A stretch of DNA of 64,000 nucleotides from Pinus tabuliformis. Taxonomy: Eukaryota; Streptophyta; Pinopsida; Pinales; Pinaceae. A program made the translations under genes and the position numbers. Each line of letters begins with the position of its first letter. Position 1 is the stretch's first letter. The stretch covers positions 360,379,750-360,443,749 of the forward strand of contig CM062814.1 in assembly GCA_031772625.1 (NCBI GenBank), written 5' to 3'. The notes below the pieces were generated by a model. That model was not told where the DNA came from. It ran no database searches and was given only the letters and a program-made list of their open reading frames with translations. Below are positions 36,001 to 48,740 of the stretch, one piece after another.

Positions 36001-36713
36001 AATGAAGTGTACTTGAAGACTCGTATTTCCAGATTTATGAATTGCTCATTGATTTTATTGGCAATGAAAGAGGCATAATCATATTTGATAGCAGGGGGCT
36101 ATCCTAGAGTAAACATTGACAACATAACAAAGATGGTCTCATCAACATATTCACTGGTTTTGAATCCCAATATAAAGGATATCATGTCAAGAATAAGCTT
36201 GCCAGTTTCAGTAAACCATTCATGTACATAGGGAGGTGGGCCTTGAGGCTAGCAATCCGGCTTCATAAATAACTTAGCAATCTGGGTTATTTCTTCACTG
36301 GACAATTGAGAGCTTTTCTCAAGCAAAAATCCCACGGAAAGAGGAGCAAGGGGCTGAGCTGGATTGAAGTGCACCATCTCATTGATAGAATCAAAAATTA
36401 TGTAGAAAAGAACAGTTTGTGATGGAGTCGTAACTGCTTTACTGACAGGGTCATAGTTTTCACAGCAATGGTGGATGAGATCTGGGAACACATTAACTGA
36501 GGGAAGGTAATATCTGGGGAGATTGGACTCCCATATTCCAAGGATATCAGAGTTACTGAGATGGTTATTTCTAATTCTACAAAATGCCTGGAGATGGTTC
36601 ATATCACCAGATAACTCTTTAATTTGAAAATCTCTGTCGGCCAAGGTCAACTAGTCTTGGTCTTTGTGAGGTGCATTGATAGGCGGGACATTGAGGGCCA
36701 CAGGGGCTTCCAT
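33086..36713 (-). pseudogene. U3-resident long reading frame (5' LTR copy)
   Basis: Second full-length copy: ATG at 36,713, TAA at 33,086-33,088. The N-terminal stretch is better kept than in the 3' LTR (QIKELSGDMNHLQAFCRIRN; DILGIWESNLPRYYLP reads on without the stop seen at 17,000). The coiled-coil segment is open over 171 residues (33,904-34,419). Defects include the TGA near 33,290 also seen in the 3' LTR copy, frame changes near 34,145, 34,960 and 35,580, and a stop after HKDQD near 36,650. Function unknown; same remarks as for 13,490-17,116. Confidence 0.7.
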
Positions 36714-37049
36714 ATTTAGTTCTCTGTGTTTTAACTGGAGGTCAAGTTCTTGTGGGAAAAATGGGCAAAATAGCGGTTCTGGATGTCTTGGTATGACAAT
36801 TATGGAATGCTTCAGTTTGAATTTGGCTCTTATAGGTATAATTTACAGAGGAAAACTGAAAATACAGGTTTGGGAGGTGAAAACAGGGTAAATACCTATA
36901 TTTTGGAAGCGAACCAGTGTAATTTGTAGGTTGATCGATGAGTTTCGAAGCAGGATGTTGTACTTTTCTTGGTCGGGTGGTGGACTGGACGCTTCTTCAG
37001 TTGCTTGGATGTAGTTTTCATGTGACAGTTTTGCGGAAAAATTAATGAA

Positions 37050-37480
37050 AATGAGTGAAAATGTCAATTTCATGAGTTTTTAACGAAAATTGGCTTCGCG
37101 GGGATTTTTGGCGCTTTTCGGTCAGATGACGTCATCGGGATGTGACGTTTTGTCATGACGCGGGGATATGGATGCCGATGTGGCAGTGATGTGGCAATGA
37201 CATCAGCGGGCGGAGTCAGCAGGAGGGCGGTAAGCGGTATCGGCCCGCACCGCTTATGAGCTAAGGCGGTTTCAGGCAGAGGGGCCACGAGCATGCTGGG
37301 AGGGCACCGTGTGTCCTTGGTATGGTGGTAATACCACCGGCTCCCTGAGTGGTAAACATTGGCGGCAAAGGGCCTCGCAATATGACCGTGGGCCATTAGA
37401 TGCGCAGGCCCAGATCCAACGGCTGGCGCTCAATGGAGCTAGCGGACGGTTACAGCGTGGGGCCCATGTAATATAAATAA
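37050..37480 (-). promoter_or_regulatory. GC-rich, promoter-like block in U3 (5' LTR copy)
   Basis: Counterpart of 17,480-17,870: GACGTCATC, TGACG and GGGCCC motifs and, on the minus strand, a TATTTATAT box (37,471-37,480). Differences between the two copies are concentrated at CpG sites and mostly C-to-T or G-to-A, as expected for methylated transposon DNA. Confidence 0.5.
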
Positions 37481-38657
37481 TGGTTTAACTCTTCTCGGGG
37501 CGATTATTATTGGTTGTGGGGGTGTTTGTTAATTAACCCAAATGGTTAATTAACCACGTCTTGCGCGACAGAGGTTTTTAATAAATTCCAAATGAACCAT
37601 TAAACCCTCCTTTATATAGTGGTATGGTTATAGATTAACTAGGGGAAGGATATTATTTTTTTGGGCATTTTTTCATATATTTACATAATACGGGGGGGAA
37701 CAAATTATATGGGAATTATATAATAAAGTTAAAGTTAGTATGAAAATTGATATAAAAATAAGTGCTAAGTTATAATTTTTAAGAACTTAGGCTTAACAGG
37801 AAAACATGGATCTTTGCACAAGAAATGTGGTTTAGTGCCTAAGTAAAAATGTGGTTTTAGGTCTTTTATGCAATGAGATAAAGTGATTTAAGAGGGATAT
37901 TAAGTAGATCTCAACACCTTGGGGGAAATTAGTAAATTCTTAGAAAGAAGTGTGAAGGGAAGTTAGTCATGCCTCACTTGATTTGTAACCAAACAGTTGC
38001 CATGGTACTTATGATATCAATAAGATGAACATCTTTGAGAGACAAAATTAATCATAAGCCTGCCTCTGCAACACCAAAACTACCTACCTAGCCTACACTA
38101 CCTAACATTTTTCTTCTTCTTCCATGGGTGCACTTGGACTGGCAAACCCTCTTTTTCTTCTTTTCTTTTGACTGCAACCCTCTCTAGATCTACTCTTATC
38201 ACATCCAAGGGCTCAGGTTTAACAATTGAGCTCCTTTACTTCTCTACCTAACTACTTATCTGCCAAGATTGAACAGTTTGAACAGATTTTATTTTCTATC
38301 TCTAAAACAAGAAATTCAAGCATGAACTAGCCAAGATTAAGCCGTTTCGCCACAATATAAAGTTCAACAAACTGCAGATAAAATTTTTATTTACAGAACA
38401 TGAAATAGTAGTGGCATTTGGACTTGCACAATTTACTAGTGTTTTTAATTTGGGGTTCATTTCTTTCATTTTTCTTTTGACCATTTCATTTATTTTACCC
38501 TTTGATCTTTCTTTTAGGGTATACCCTCTTTTAATTTTTTAATTTTTTGATCTTTTCAAAATATGGAAAACCTTTACAGCAGGGAAAGGATGAACATATT
38601 AGGGATTTTAACCAGTCAATCATGAAATATGATAGCTATTGGTATAGGAGAATAACA

Positions 38658-39903
38658 CCAACAAAGCAATTGAAAAACCAATTGGGATTGTCAAAGAGAA
38701 TAATGAAGTTCATGAAGAAATTATACCATTTCCCCACACCTAGTATTAGGATTGACCAAGAAGATATAGATCTGAAGAATATCACAAGAAATTTTACAGG
38801 GAGAAAATAAAAGAGAAGAATCAAAACATCAATTCAAGATGGAGATTGCATGAGGAAAGCAGAGAATATATGTCAGTAGAGGTTCTCAACTATAATCAAC
38901 CTTTCTTAGAGCACTCTACTCTCATAATCCCAACAAACTACACTAACTGTAACAATATTGCAAGCAACAGTTAGGTCTCCAAGTTCGCCTACGTAAGTTC
39001 CCAAGTGACTTGAGACAATAAGGCATTCAATAGCAGCAAGTCTCCCCTCAACAGAGACCAATACGTTACAACCAGAAACCACAAAATTTTGAAGATTTGC
39101 CCCAAAGAAAGCGTGAGGAGACAGATGAAGAACACTTGCACAGGAACTGTTGGATCCAGAGATAAATGGATAAGGAATGACATCAGAAGTATTGCGAGAG
39201 GAACTTGATGGAGGCAGATCAAGGGTCATTGAGCACTAACTTGGATGAGACTTAGTCAAAGAGAAAAGGCGGGAATACGTAGGAGTGGTTTATGGGGAGG
39301 TGATTACGTGGTAATTGGTTTCAGGAGGGAACCCCCTGATTCCACTCACCATTGGACACATAGCAAGTAGGTGGGGTGAGAATATTGCTTTATTGGGTAG
39401 GTATTACCCACGTGGTTTGCCCACTTGAAATCCTTGCTCGTCATTGGATCTATTGCGTGGGGATGCACAACAGTGGAGAGACGTGCAGGTCGAATGATCA
39501 ATGTTAGGTGATTTCCATAAGATTTGACGGAGGAAATATACAGTGGAGATTGAGCCTAATAAAGGTCAGTTAAGATATTTGCACCAAGGTTGTGGAAAAG
39601 TGGAACTTTAGTCCCGTGTGTTTGTATTATTGTCTGCCTTTTCCAAAGTTAAGTGCAGGTTTTTGGTTAAGTCCGATGTTTCAATGTTAAGTGCGGGTTT
39701 GGCTTCTTCACGAGGCTTTTCGTGTTAATGTCACATTTTGTATTTCTTGGAGTTTTTAAGAAACAGGGTTGTTAAAGTAGCAGTGCGGACTGCGCTCCCT
39801 GTTGTGCTCTTCTTTGTTCCAGCCCTCCTCAGATTGTATAAGGAACTAGCTTCCTTTCCCCTTTTTTGCAATATATAAAAAGTAATTGATTGTGTTAAAA
39901 AAA
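38658..39903 (+). mobile_element. LINE copy 1, 3' end (rest of RNase H, 3' UTR, oligo-A)
   Basis: After the CCAAC duplication the RNase H frame of 7249 continues: TNKAIEKPIGIVKENNEVHEEIIPFP, ending near 38,745. What follows is a long 3' region; its last part (CAGATTGTATAAGGAACTAG, then a T-rich run and CAATATATAAAAAG) is typical of plant LINE 3' ends, and it closes with A7 at 39,897-39,903. No other coding signal. Confidence 0.85.
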
Positions 39904-41570
39904 GGAGGAATTTATTCATTCCTTCCACTCTACTATGAACATATAAAACTATGTAAATATCTTAAACTAATTTTAAATCTTGATATAGAGTATTTGTGCC
40001 TTAACAACTTAAGCTTTTTGGAGAACTTCAACACTTATAATAAAAATTTAGTATTCACATAATTCTTAACATTGAATAGGTAGGAACAATAAAAACTAAC
40101 CAATTAACGACTGACCATTTCTACTTATTAAAAATAATCAACATGTAAGTTGTTTTCTATTTATTTGCATTACTCTTTACTCCACCACAATTCAATATTG
40201 CAGATCTATTTGTTCCATTGTAACCTTTCAGGGTTTCTGATCCCTACAATGCTACTATAGTTATCCAAAGACTTGTGAAATTTAATATAAGTACAAGGAT
40301 TAAATCCAACTTTTTTTATTCCTCAAGCTTGATTATAAATATCTAGCATCTTAGATGAGTTTTTAAATGATATTAATTTGTGAGAATATTGATCCATCCA
40401 TGCATGTAAATGTACCAATCCAACTCATTGTAACCACACAAATGAGCCCTACATGCAAGCCATACATATATGTAAGAACAAGCATGTAATCACATCATGA
40501 GTATCCCCTTCAACCATATTGTGAATTAGCAACTCTGAAGGTAAATTATTCATATCCTTTTTTTCTAAGCATAAAAGAAAATAACTCATATAAACTATAC
40601 ACACTCTTATGTGTAGTTCATTTAGACAGAAAGTGCCAACATGTCATTTAATATTGTAATGACTGCTTGAAATAATTATGCATACTAATCTAAGAAAATA
40701 TCCTTATCATCAAGGAAATTACAATTAAGAAAACCGTGGCACATACATCAATGAGTATATATATGTTTTTATGTTTTTCACAAATTAACAAGATAAAACA
40801 TGTGAAACTCAATCCTCGTCCATATAAAATAGCTCACATAATTATGCACACACACATACAAAATTTATTTAGTTGTGCTACAATTAAAACTAACCTTTTC
40901 CAACAACTTGCTAATGTATGCCCATCATGTAGAAATGTATATTCTAATTCATATACTAATCTAGAAATAATTTACCTTTCTCGATCGAAATGGGAGATTT
41001 GCATCGACCACTAGTTTCATTCATCACAAATCAAACCTCTCACTTTCTAGAAAACAAATCTCTAACTAAACTGAGAAAACCATCATGATAATTGAACTCG
41101 ATCTGGGTATATGGAATCTAAAGAGCTCCTTTCAATTGTGACTGACTTTTTCATGAATATAAAGCTCTTCATGTGGATCCCATAATTGTTGCTAACCCAC
41201 CTTTTCTTTTTGCATCTTTGGTAGCGTGGTCTAAAGAGCAAAAGCAACACTTTTAATAGCATCCAATAAAAAGAACGTGAGAATTGGTGACAAGTCTAGT
41301 CTCCCACAAAGAGAAGGAGTTATCCCTTGGAAGATATTACAATATGGATGGCAAAGTTTGTTGCACTAAACCCCCTCCACGTTAAATTAGATTTATATTA
41401 AATTAAGTCACACATGTAAATAAGTAACCAAAAATATTGTGGTCATTTGTTTTCAATTTGACAACTAAGAAATGGGGAATTGTTTCCATACTCAGAGACT
41501 TTGGTACTCAAGGTAAATATTAGACCGAGGTTTAGATGGGTTGAAGCTTGCGTGTGTGCACCAGTGCTAT

Positions 41571-41572
<2 letters not shown>

Positions 41573-41631
<59 letters not shown>
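41573..41631. repeat. (TA)29 microsatellite
   Basis: Uninterrupted alternating T and A over 59 bases. Confidence 0.95.
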
Positions 41632-41634
<3 letters not shown>

Positions 41635-42068
41635 CAAAATGAAATATCTCACCACAAAGGAAGAAATAACTTACCTTAAAGGATTCAAAATGACCGATGG
41701 TGAATTAGGAAACTAGGTTAAGACCAACCTCACCATCAAGAGAGTGTTTTAGTGACTTAAAAAAATTCAAAATTCTATTTGTCACCACAAATCTTGCAAT
41801 TTATGCCCATGAATTTGTATTAGAGTTTAACTATTTTCAACCAATCCAAATAACATGCATACCCAGAATTCCACTAATCTGAAAGCATCACCTTCCCTTA
41901 CACTCTGGCATTGAAATAGAGCACACCACTTTCTTATTATTTGTTATGGAGTGCCATTGAAACTAACCAGATGTTGTTTTAGGGAACTAGATAACCATTC
42001 CCAAAATGAGCGTGTTTGTGGGATGACAACAACGATAGAAATTGAATACTTTTAAAGTGCGTTGAGTA

Positions 42069-42352
42069 GGATAACCATTATCCTTGGAAATTTTTTGTGG
42101 AAAATGAATCCACAACCGGATGCCTCAAACTCAGTAGATAAAGAAAGCATTAGTCGCCACTCAAATTGCTAAGGGCGGTTTGTGTTTTAAAACATATCAC
42201 TGAAATTGAGCGTTCTTTTCTCATTGTGACCTGTCCATGTGGAGTAAGGATAAAAAATATCCAACTTAAATGCTTTTATGAGTATGACCACAAGGATAAC
42301 CATCATCCCCTGAATGCTTTTATTAGCCTATTCATAAGGATAACCATTATCC
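42069..42352. repeat. Repeated near-palindrome GGATAACCATTATCC
   Basis: Copies at 42,069-42,083, 42,294-42,308 (one change) and 42,338-42,352; GGATAA and TTATCC pair as an inverted repeat. Looser variants near 41,990 and 43,123. Confidence 0.5.
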
Positions 42353-44696
42353 AACATGTATGCTCCTTATGGAGACATCTCCCACTCAATGGATAAGGAA
42401 AGAAGAGAGAAAGAGATATTATAGATCAAAAACAGAAACATGGGTCCCTTACTACGATTTTTCCGTATATCCAGTTGGGAAGGTGCCTATTGAGATTTAA
42501 AACTATTAGTGATAGAAACACTTCCTAAAGTTGTCATAGTCGATCGTGCTTTAGAGGCGCATGGGTTTTTGTTTGCAAAGCTCATGGGCTACATAACAAG
42601 CAAGAAGTCAACAGTTAAAAAACATTATTGTGTCAGTTTTTAGCATGAGCATTGGTACCTCCATCGCATAAGTGTAACGACTTCTTGAATCTTAGAGATT
42701 ATGTTGGATAGCACAATTGTGAGTCATTCTGAAATTGATAGAATATGAATCCCGGTAGAGGGAAACGACTTCCAACAATTCTTCACTATATTTCAATTAA
42801 CATTGTAGGGATACGAATCATGTCACTCAAAACCCTTGAATTTCTCTCTCCCCTATGGGACTATAGAGCATTCGCATGGCCTTTCATTTTTATAAATACC
42901 AAGGTCAGTTCAACTAGGATTTTTGTTAACTATCATTAGAGTTATATTAAGGCATGGGAGTCTGCACAATATGTCTTTGTATTTGGTTTGAAAGTAGACC
43001 ATGATTAATATCCCACATAACACCTTTGAGTATTTCACGATCGTACATAAATGGGTGACCGGATTCAGTGATTGCATCATAATGTGACCAAGAGAATTGG
43101 TATTCCCAAATAAACTAGTAGAATGGATAACCATACACCATTCTAATATTATCCTATTCTTCAGTAGCAACTAACTGAGACCTAGCATTGCATAAGATGT
43201 CAAAATTTTAAGCCTTTGAACATTCTTAACTTGATGCCTCCTAGAATTCATAGCTTTTCTTATGACTCATGTTTTTCATTACGCTTCTATAGGGAACCTC
43301 AATGCTTGAGCCAAGTGCCACAAATGCAACTTGCAATCATTAAGGTACGTGGCATAGGTTTGTGGGATAGATAGTATGGGTACATCAAAAACCCTCACGG
43401 GCTTATTAATGGCTCTCATAATATCAAGGTCCTTAAAGCCAATGAGCTTATATTCATATCCATGAAATCATTACTACAATCTTCGAGTGAGACTATAAAA
43501 CATCTGTAATGAGTAAGAAGCTCAACACCCTTATCGACACCACACCATTGATCAATAAATGGAATGGCATGAACAAATAATCTCTAGAAACACCACAAGA
43601 AGAATAGGGTCAATACTCTCTCAGATAAAAGTATGATTGGACATTGTGAAAGCATCTTGAAACAAATCACACTCATGTGATTCACAATTTAGGCTTGTAG
43701 AGAGCCTTTTCTACACATATAGTTCGTATACCTTTCACCATACCTAATTTTACAATTTAGCTTCAGATTTTATCGTCATTCACTAAATTATGCTCGAGTT
43801 CAAATTTGTTTCTCTTTTGCATAATTTTGATGAAATTGGAATTTTATCCCCTATTTAAATTTCCCTTTGCAATTTTCTTGAAAATATCTATCTAGAAGGG
43901 AAATGAGTTGCTAGGGTGGATTTTTCTCTAGCCTTTTTCGAATTTCTTTACTTAACACTATTTTATCTCATAATTGAGTATCTAAGAGCTCAATTTAATC
44001 CACTACAAGCTATGTTGAGCTTACATAAATTTACTTTATCTCACCTACTCCAAGTGCTTACTAAAAATTCTACTAACATGCCACTCCTTTGTATTCATAA
44101 TTGGGATAGGGGAATGTTACAACTCTACTTCTCAAGTATATCCTTTTTCGTCCTATTCTTTCCAATTATGTATCACACTTCGATATTGGTTGAGGGTATC
44201 CCATGAGTTATAATGTACTAGAGACTACATTGACTTATAAGAATTCCTCAATTGTTATGAAACAAAATTTATAACCCATTCCACATCCTATAGAGGTGAG
44301 TGGCCCTTAGGCTACAATATTTGGACTTAGAGATTTGATATCATTTGTCACATACCCCCTTGGCACAATACTACCAACTACCTATTATGCTCCACTTGAT
44401 CCACGATGTGGAATTTTAGGTTCAATTAATAGGCTTAGTTACTACATTCCAAATCAACCCTTCAACATTTCCCATGCATACATTACAACTCGGAGAAAAG
44501 AATCAATCATGGGCATTCAACATGATAATATTATGCATTCGGATTTCATTGCCTTTGATGACTCAACACAAGAATTAATGGAAACGTTGTCATAAACACA
44601 CTGTAGCTAGCATTGCCATATATCATGATCATAGTCCTACTATCATAATCGAAAGTATTACTGACATATATCTTCTCCAATACGAATCATAGTGAA

Positions 44697-46160
44697 TGAT
44701 CCAAAATGGATCCATTTACCCTCTAAGTCTTCAAAAATCCTCTAAAATATCAAAGGTATCGCATAATATAAGCTTCACAAAATAGCGGAAAATGCTATCG
44801 GGAGCCAAAAACACAAAGAAAACGTTGAAAATAGAGTAGTGGAGGCTTGAACAGTGAATGCACAGTAGCTATCAGATCTAGCCAATCAACGGTCCAGATC
44901 TGATCAGCGAATCACAATCGGCAGTGGCAATTGGCAGATATCAGCGGAGACTATACAAATGTTGCGATAGCAATCGGTGTGTTCAATGGGGATCGTCGAT
45001 CAAGCACACATATTGATGGCCCACGTTGCATTGCAGGATCGCTATCGGAAAATACAAAGAGCACTTAGAAGGGCCTGAGGCATGAGTGATATGCGATTGC
45101 GATTAATCGCATCACAATATTGCAGTTGGAGAAACACCATGGAGCGGGGCTTATACACATGTATATGTGTGATGCAATTAGCCATACCCAATGGCTATAT
45201 AAACATTATTACATAAGACTTCAGATCTGCAGAAAGGCATTTTGTAATGTATTTTTGTATATCTCGAAACAACACCAATGCGATAAATCCTAGACCCGAA
45301 GGGGTTTGGGAATGAAATGTATATTGTTTCAAGTCTGGAGGAATCCATTTTTACGTGATTTTTAGTGATTTTACGTATTTCAAAAATACAAAGGGAAACC
45401 TTGGAACAAGGCCGAAGCAACTTGCGATGGCGATTGAGGATATACCTGATGGGAGAATAAACCAAATTTAAGGACTTTTGAAGTCTAAGAGACTGTGTTG
45501 TGGTAAATTTTCACAGTTTCGAATACATTTCTCTCTATTAACAGAAAGCGGCTGTTTCAGGGATTTTGAAAGCTCGATGGACTCACCCATTGTAGATTAG
45601 GTAGCCACCTACCCTTAATGCGTTATGCAATGATTGTTTAACGCTAGAAGAGGGATTCAAGCGGATAGAGGCCGGGAGAAAGAAAATCGAGAAGCGGAAA
45701 TGAACAGGCAAAGTAAATTCGCTTTAAAGTCACAGAAGACAGAAACAAAGACAAGTAGTATTGGAGGCAATGCCAAAACAGAGAGCAAAGATAGAGACCG
45801 AGAGTGATTGAGAGAGTCTGTGTACTCAGCGAGGCTTGAGAGGTTCAAGCAAACTCTTGATGTTGTATCTATTGTGTGTTGAGTCTCAAATTGAACTCAT
45901 ACTATTGTAAAACTCTGTTTGAAGACATAATAGAGAGGACACCACTGAAGGCTAGACCAAGAGATGTAGCCCAGGAGTATTGGGTGAACTCCATATTAAA
46001 TTTGTTGTGTTTATGTGTTTTGTCTATTATGCTCCTTTACTGCTTCATTGTCTGTGTATTTCACAATCTTATCAATCCATTGCATAAAACAACGTAGGCA
46101 AATCCATGCACATGAGTCTGTAATACCTTAATAATTGTCTTAGATATCATTATCAAATCA
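44697..46160 (+). repeat. C 5' LTR
   Basis: About 1,464 bases, starting TGATCCAAAAT and ending ATCA just before the PBS. TATATAAA box near 45,196. Aligns with 50,830-52,279. Confidence 0.8.
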
Positions 46161-46162
46161 AG

Positions 46163-46174
46163 TGGTATCAGAGC
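46163..46174 (+). other. C primer-binding site (initiator Met tRNA type)
   Basis: TGGTATCAGAGC, the classic plant retrotransposon PBS complementary to the 3' end of initiator methionine tRNA, two bases after the LTR. Confidence 0.9.
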
Positions 46175-46216
46175 TTTAGGTTGCTAAGGTTAGATAAGCT
46201 TGTGATGGATTGGTGA

Positions 46217-47242
46217 ATGATAACTAGGTCAAAGCTCAAATTAGGAGAGGGGGAACTGGTTGAAGCTAACCCAGAAATAGGAAGAGTCTATCCTAGGAGG
46301 GAAATGGCAGAAGAAAATCCCTTGGAATCAAACTCTCAGTTCATGGACAGTTTCATGACCATGAGAGCTATGGTAGAAGATATGTATCGAGAATTTAATA
46401 AAGGTCGAAGTGAAGATTCTTCAACCTCAAAACAAGACAAAGGAACAAAGGAATCTCTTCTAGATGGCCATTCTGAAGGCAAAGGGAAAGGAAAAATGGC
46501 TCCTCTATCCACACCTCCTGATAGACATAAAAATAAAAAGAAGACAACAACTCTAATTAACTTAGATGTCAAATTTGATTTGCCAATATATGATGGAGAA
46601 TTAAATGCAGAAAAGCTAGATAACTGGATTAGACAGATTGATGTGCATTGCAGGGTGCAGAACATTGATTCAAACAGGAGTAAAATTCAGCTGGCCAACC
46701 TACACCTTGAAGGAACTGCCTTAGTCTGGTGGGAAGGCAGGACGCAAGCTGATTTGAAGAAGCAATGTAAAATTCCTTTTGCCTGGAGTGAATTTGTTTT
46801 TTCTATTAAAAAACAGTTCTATCCACTAGCTTATATGTAGCAAGCCATGATGAGTTGGCAAATTCTTTGCCAATTAAAGAGGTAAAGTGTACAAAGCTAT
46901 ACCTAGGAATTTAGAAAAAGAGATTTAATTCTAGGCGTTTCTATAGACTCTCTTGAAACTTTGCTAAAGTATATATGTGGTCTGTATAGTTATTTGAGGC
47001 ACACCATTCTCATGTTTAACCCTACTAGCATAGATGAGGTATCTATCCAGGCTACACATCTAGAGGCTAGAGGCAGGAATGTGAACCTAGAGATTAGGGG
47101 ATCATTAAAACCCACTGCAAGCAAAAACAAGGAAAAAAGGAAGCAACAATGGAAATAGAGGAAGGAAAATGTTGTAGAGAAGGCCAAACCTTCATGCACT
47201 CACTACAAGAAGGATGGGCATGTTGATGAACATTACTGGTCT
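46217..47242 (+). pseudogene. C gag
   Basis: ATG at 46,217 opens 207 residues. A charged N-terminus leads into the gag domain FDLPIYDGELNAEKLDNWI, LHLEGTALVWWEGRTQ and WSEFVFSIKKQFYP. A TAG at 46,838 and frame changes break it; the rest continues near 46,961 (YICGLYSYLRHTI). The zinc knuckle near 47,190 reads CTHYKKDGHVDEHYW: the second and third Cys of CX2CX4HX4C are Tyr, so zinc binding is lost. Confidence 0.85.
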
Positions 47243-48109
47243 TTGCATCCGGAGCTGAAACCCAAGAAATTTGATGGCAAGAAGAAGAATACTGCCACTG
47301 TTGTTCAGAAATATTTGGGGTCAAACTCAGGTAATGAAACAACAATCACAGCCACAAGTATAAAAGGTAAAAATTCTGAAGCATCTACTAGTAATTTTTC
47401 ACAAACTATTGATAACGAAGAAAATGAGAGGAAAAGACATGAGCTTTTTCATACTAGAGTTATTTCCGAGCATCAAAATATCGATACTTTATTTGATAGT
47501 GGCTCACAAGTAAACTTAATTTCTGAAGCAATTGTGAAGAAGCTAGGATTACTAACCACACCTCACAGGAAGCCATATCCATTAGGTTGGGTATGTGATA
47601 AAGCAAAGCTACAAGTGACTAGACAATGTAAACTTAGGCTTTCTTTTGGGTCAACATTTGTAGATGAGGTTGAGTTAGATAACGTTCCCTTGGATATATG
47701 TGGAATTGTTTTGGGAAGTCCTTACTTGTATGATAGAAAAGCCATTTTCTATACAGCGGAAAATAAATATCAACTCGTTAAAGATGGAATAGAATATATT
47801 GTAAGAGCTCATAAACTAAAGAATAATTATACTCTCATAAACTCAGGGCAGATGAAAATAATTGTAAATTCATGCAAGAAATTTTTATTGATGGTTGTAA
47901 AGGAAAAGAAACCTGATAAAACCAATGTATTTGAGGGCTGTGATACTAAACAGAAAGTTGATTTAGAAAAAGTTGTTTCAGAATATGATATCTTATTTTA
48001 TTTTAAGAACCTAAAGGTCTGCCACCCAAAAGGGAAATTGTACATGATATTCATTTGTAGCAAGATGCTCCATTGCCTAACATCGAAATGTACAGGTTAT
48101 CCGCTTTAG
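47243..48109 (+). pseudogene. C aspartic protease
   Basis: 288-residue open frame. Active-site block TLFDSGSQVNLISEAIVKKL with catalytic Asp present, then PLGWVCDKAKLQVTRQCKL and DICGIVLGSPYLYDRKAIFY, the C-terminal LG-S-PYL pattern of chromovirus-like proteases. It runs into the RT N-terminal segment and ends by frameshift near 48,050. Confidence 0.85.
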
Positions 48110-48740
48110 AGAATGCAGAGATCAAGAAGAAGGTATAGGAGCTACTTGAAAAAGGGTTCATAAGGCCAAGCACATCACCATGTGGATCTCCAATTGTGTT
48201 GGTGAGAAGGAAAGATGGTTTATGGAGGATGTGCATTGACTATAGAGCACTAAATAAAATAACGATCAAGAATCATTATCCCCTTCCTCGCATTGATGAT
48301 CTATTGGATCAGCTGAGAGAAGCTATTTACTTTTCCAAGTTGGAATTGCATAGTGGTTACCATCAGGTTAGAGTAGTAGAGCAAGATGAATGGAAGACTT
48401 CTTTCAAAACAAAGCAAGGGTTGTATGAGTGGCTAGTTATGCCTTTTGGCTTAACTAATGCTCCTGCCACTTTCATGAGAGTTATGAATGATGTACTCAG
48501 GCCTTTAATTGATGATTTGGTAATTGTATATTTAGATCACATTCTTGTTTTCAATAAAACATGGGAAGAACATTTGAAGCATGTAAAGCAGACTCTAGAT
48601 GTCTTGAAAAAAGAAAATCTCTATGTTAAGTTATCAAAATGTGAATTGTGCAAAACATCTTTGAATTATTTGTGTCATCTTGTAGGGGGTGGTGAATTGA
48701 AGATAGATCCCTCTAAAGTTGAAGTCATTGTGAACTAGCC
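48110..48740 (+). pseudogene. C reverse transcriptase, active site lost
   Basis: Blocks [20 protein letters not shown] region, then [32 protein letters not shown] and [11 protein letters not shown]. In the 48,196-48,738 frame the motif A Asp is Glu50 ([12 protein letters not shown]) and the second Asp of YxDD is His115 (YLDH). Both changes would abolish polymerisation. The frame ends at a TAG at 48,736. Confidence 0.9.

Larger units (their letters stand above)
7250..38657 (-). mobile_element. Element F: Tat-like Ty3/gypsy retrotransposon with 6.75-kb LTRs (nested, rearranged)
   Basis: Whole insertion in the LINE, read on the minus strand: 5' LTR (38,657-31,885), PBS, gag, protease, archaeal-type RNase H, RT, RNase H, integrase, 3' LTR (19,043-15,833 plus 10,794-7,250). 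Ends are TGTTAT and ATAACA, flanked by CCAAC duplications. The integrase zinc finger, the degenerate retroviral-type RNase H and the additional RNase H before RT place it near the Tat lineage. Two things interrupt it: element B in gag, and a duplicated gag-LTR segment inside the 3' LTR. All frames are broken. Without these inserts the element would be about 20 kb. Confidence 0.85.
31885..38657 (-). repeat. F 5' LTR (6,773 bp)
   Basis: TGTTATCACTC at the inner end, GAATAACA at the outer end, then the CCAAC duplication and the LINE. U3 is about 5.9 kb: core TATA at 32,729-32,736 (minus TATAAATA) and AATAAA at about 32,647-32,652. It carries a full-length copy of the U3 reading frame and its GC-rich upstream block. 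Far longer than the 0.3-2 kb usual for plant LTRs; Ogre-type elements reach similar sizes. Confidence 0.9.
39904..44691. other. AT-rich intergenic stretch
   Basis: Nearly 4.8 kb without a recognisable gene, LTR pair or RNA gene. Short frames up to 96 codons match nothing I know. Contains a TA microsatellite and a thrice-repeated near-palindrome (both listed). Confidence 0.55.

Noticed and set aside
41480..41716. 78-codon frame with a Tyr-Ile repeat
   Set aside because: Produced by the (TA)29 tract; nothing conserved on either side.
44335..44595. 86-codon plus-strand frame in the intergenic stretch
   Set aside because: No recognisable motif, no neighbours to support it, and length within chance for this base composition.
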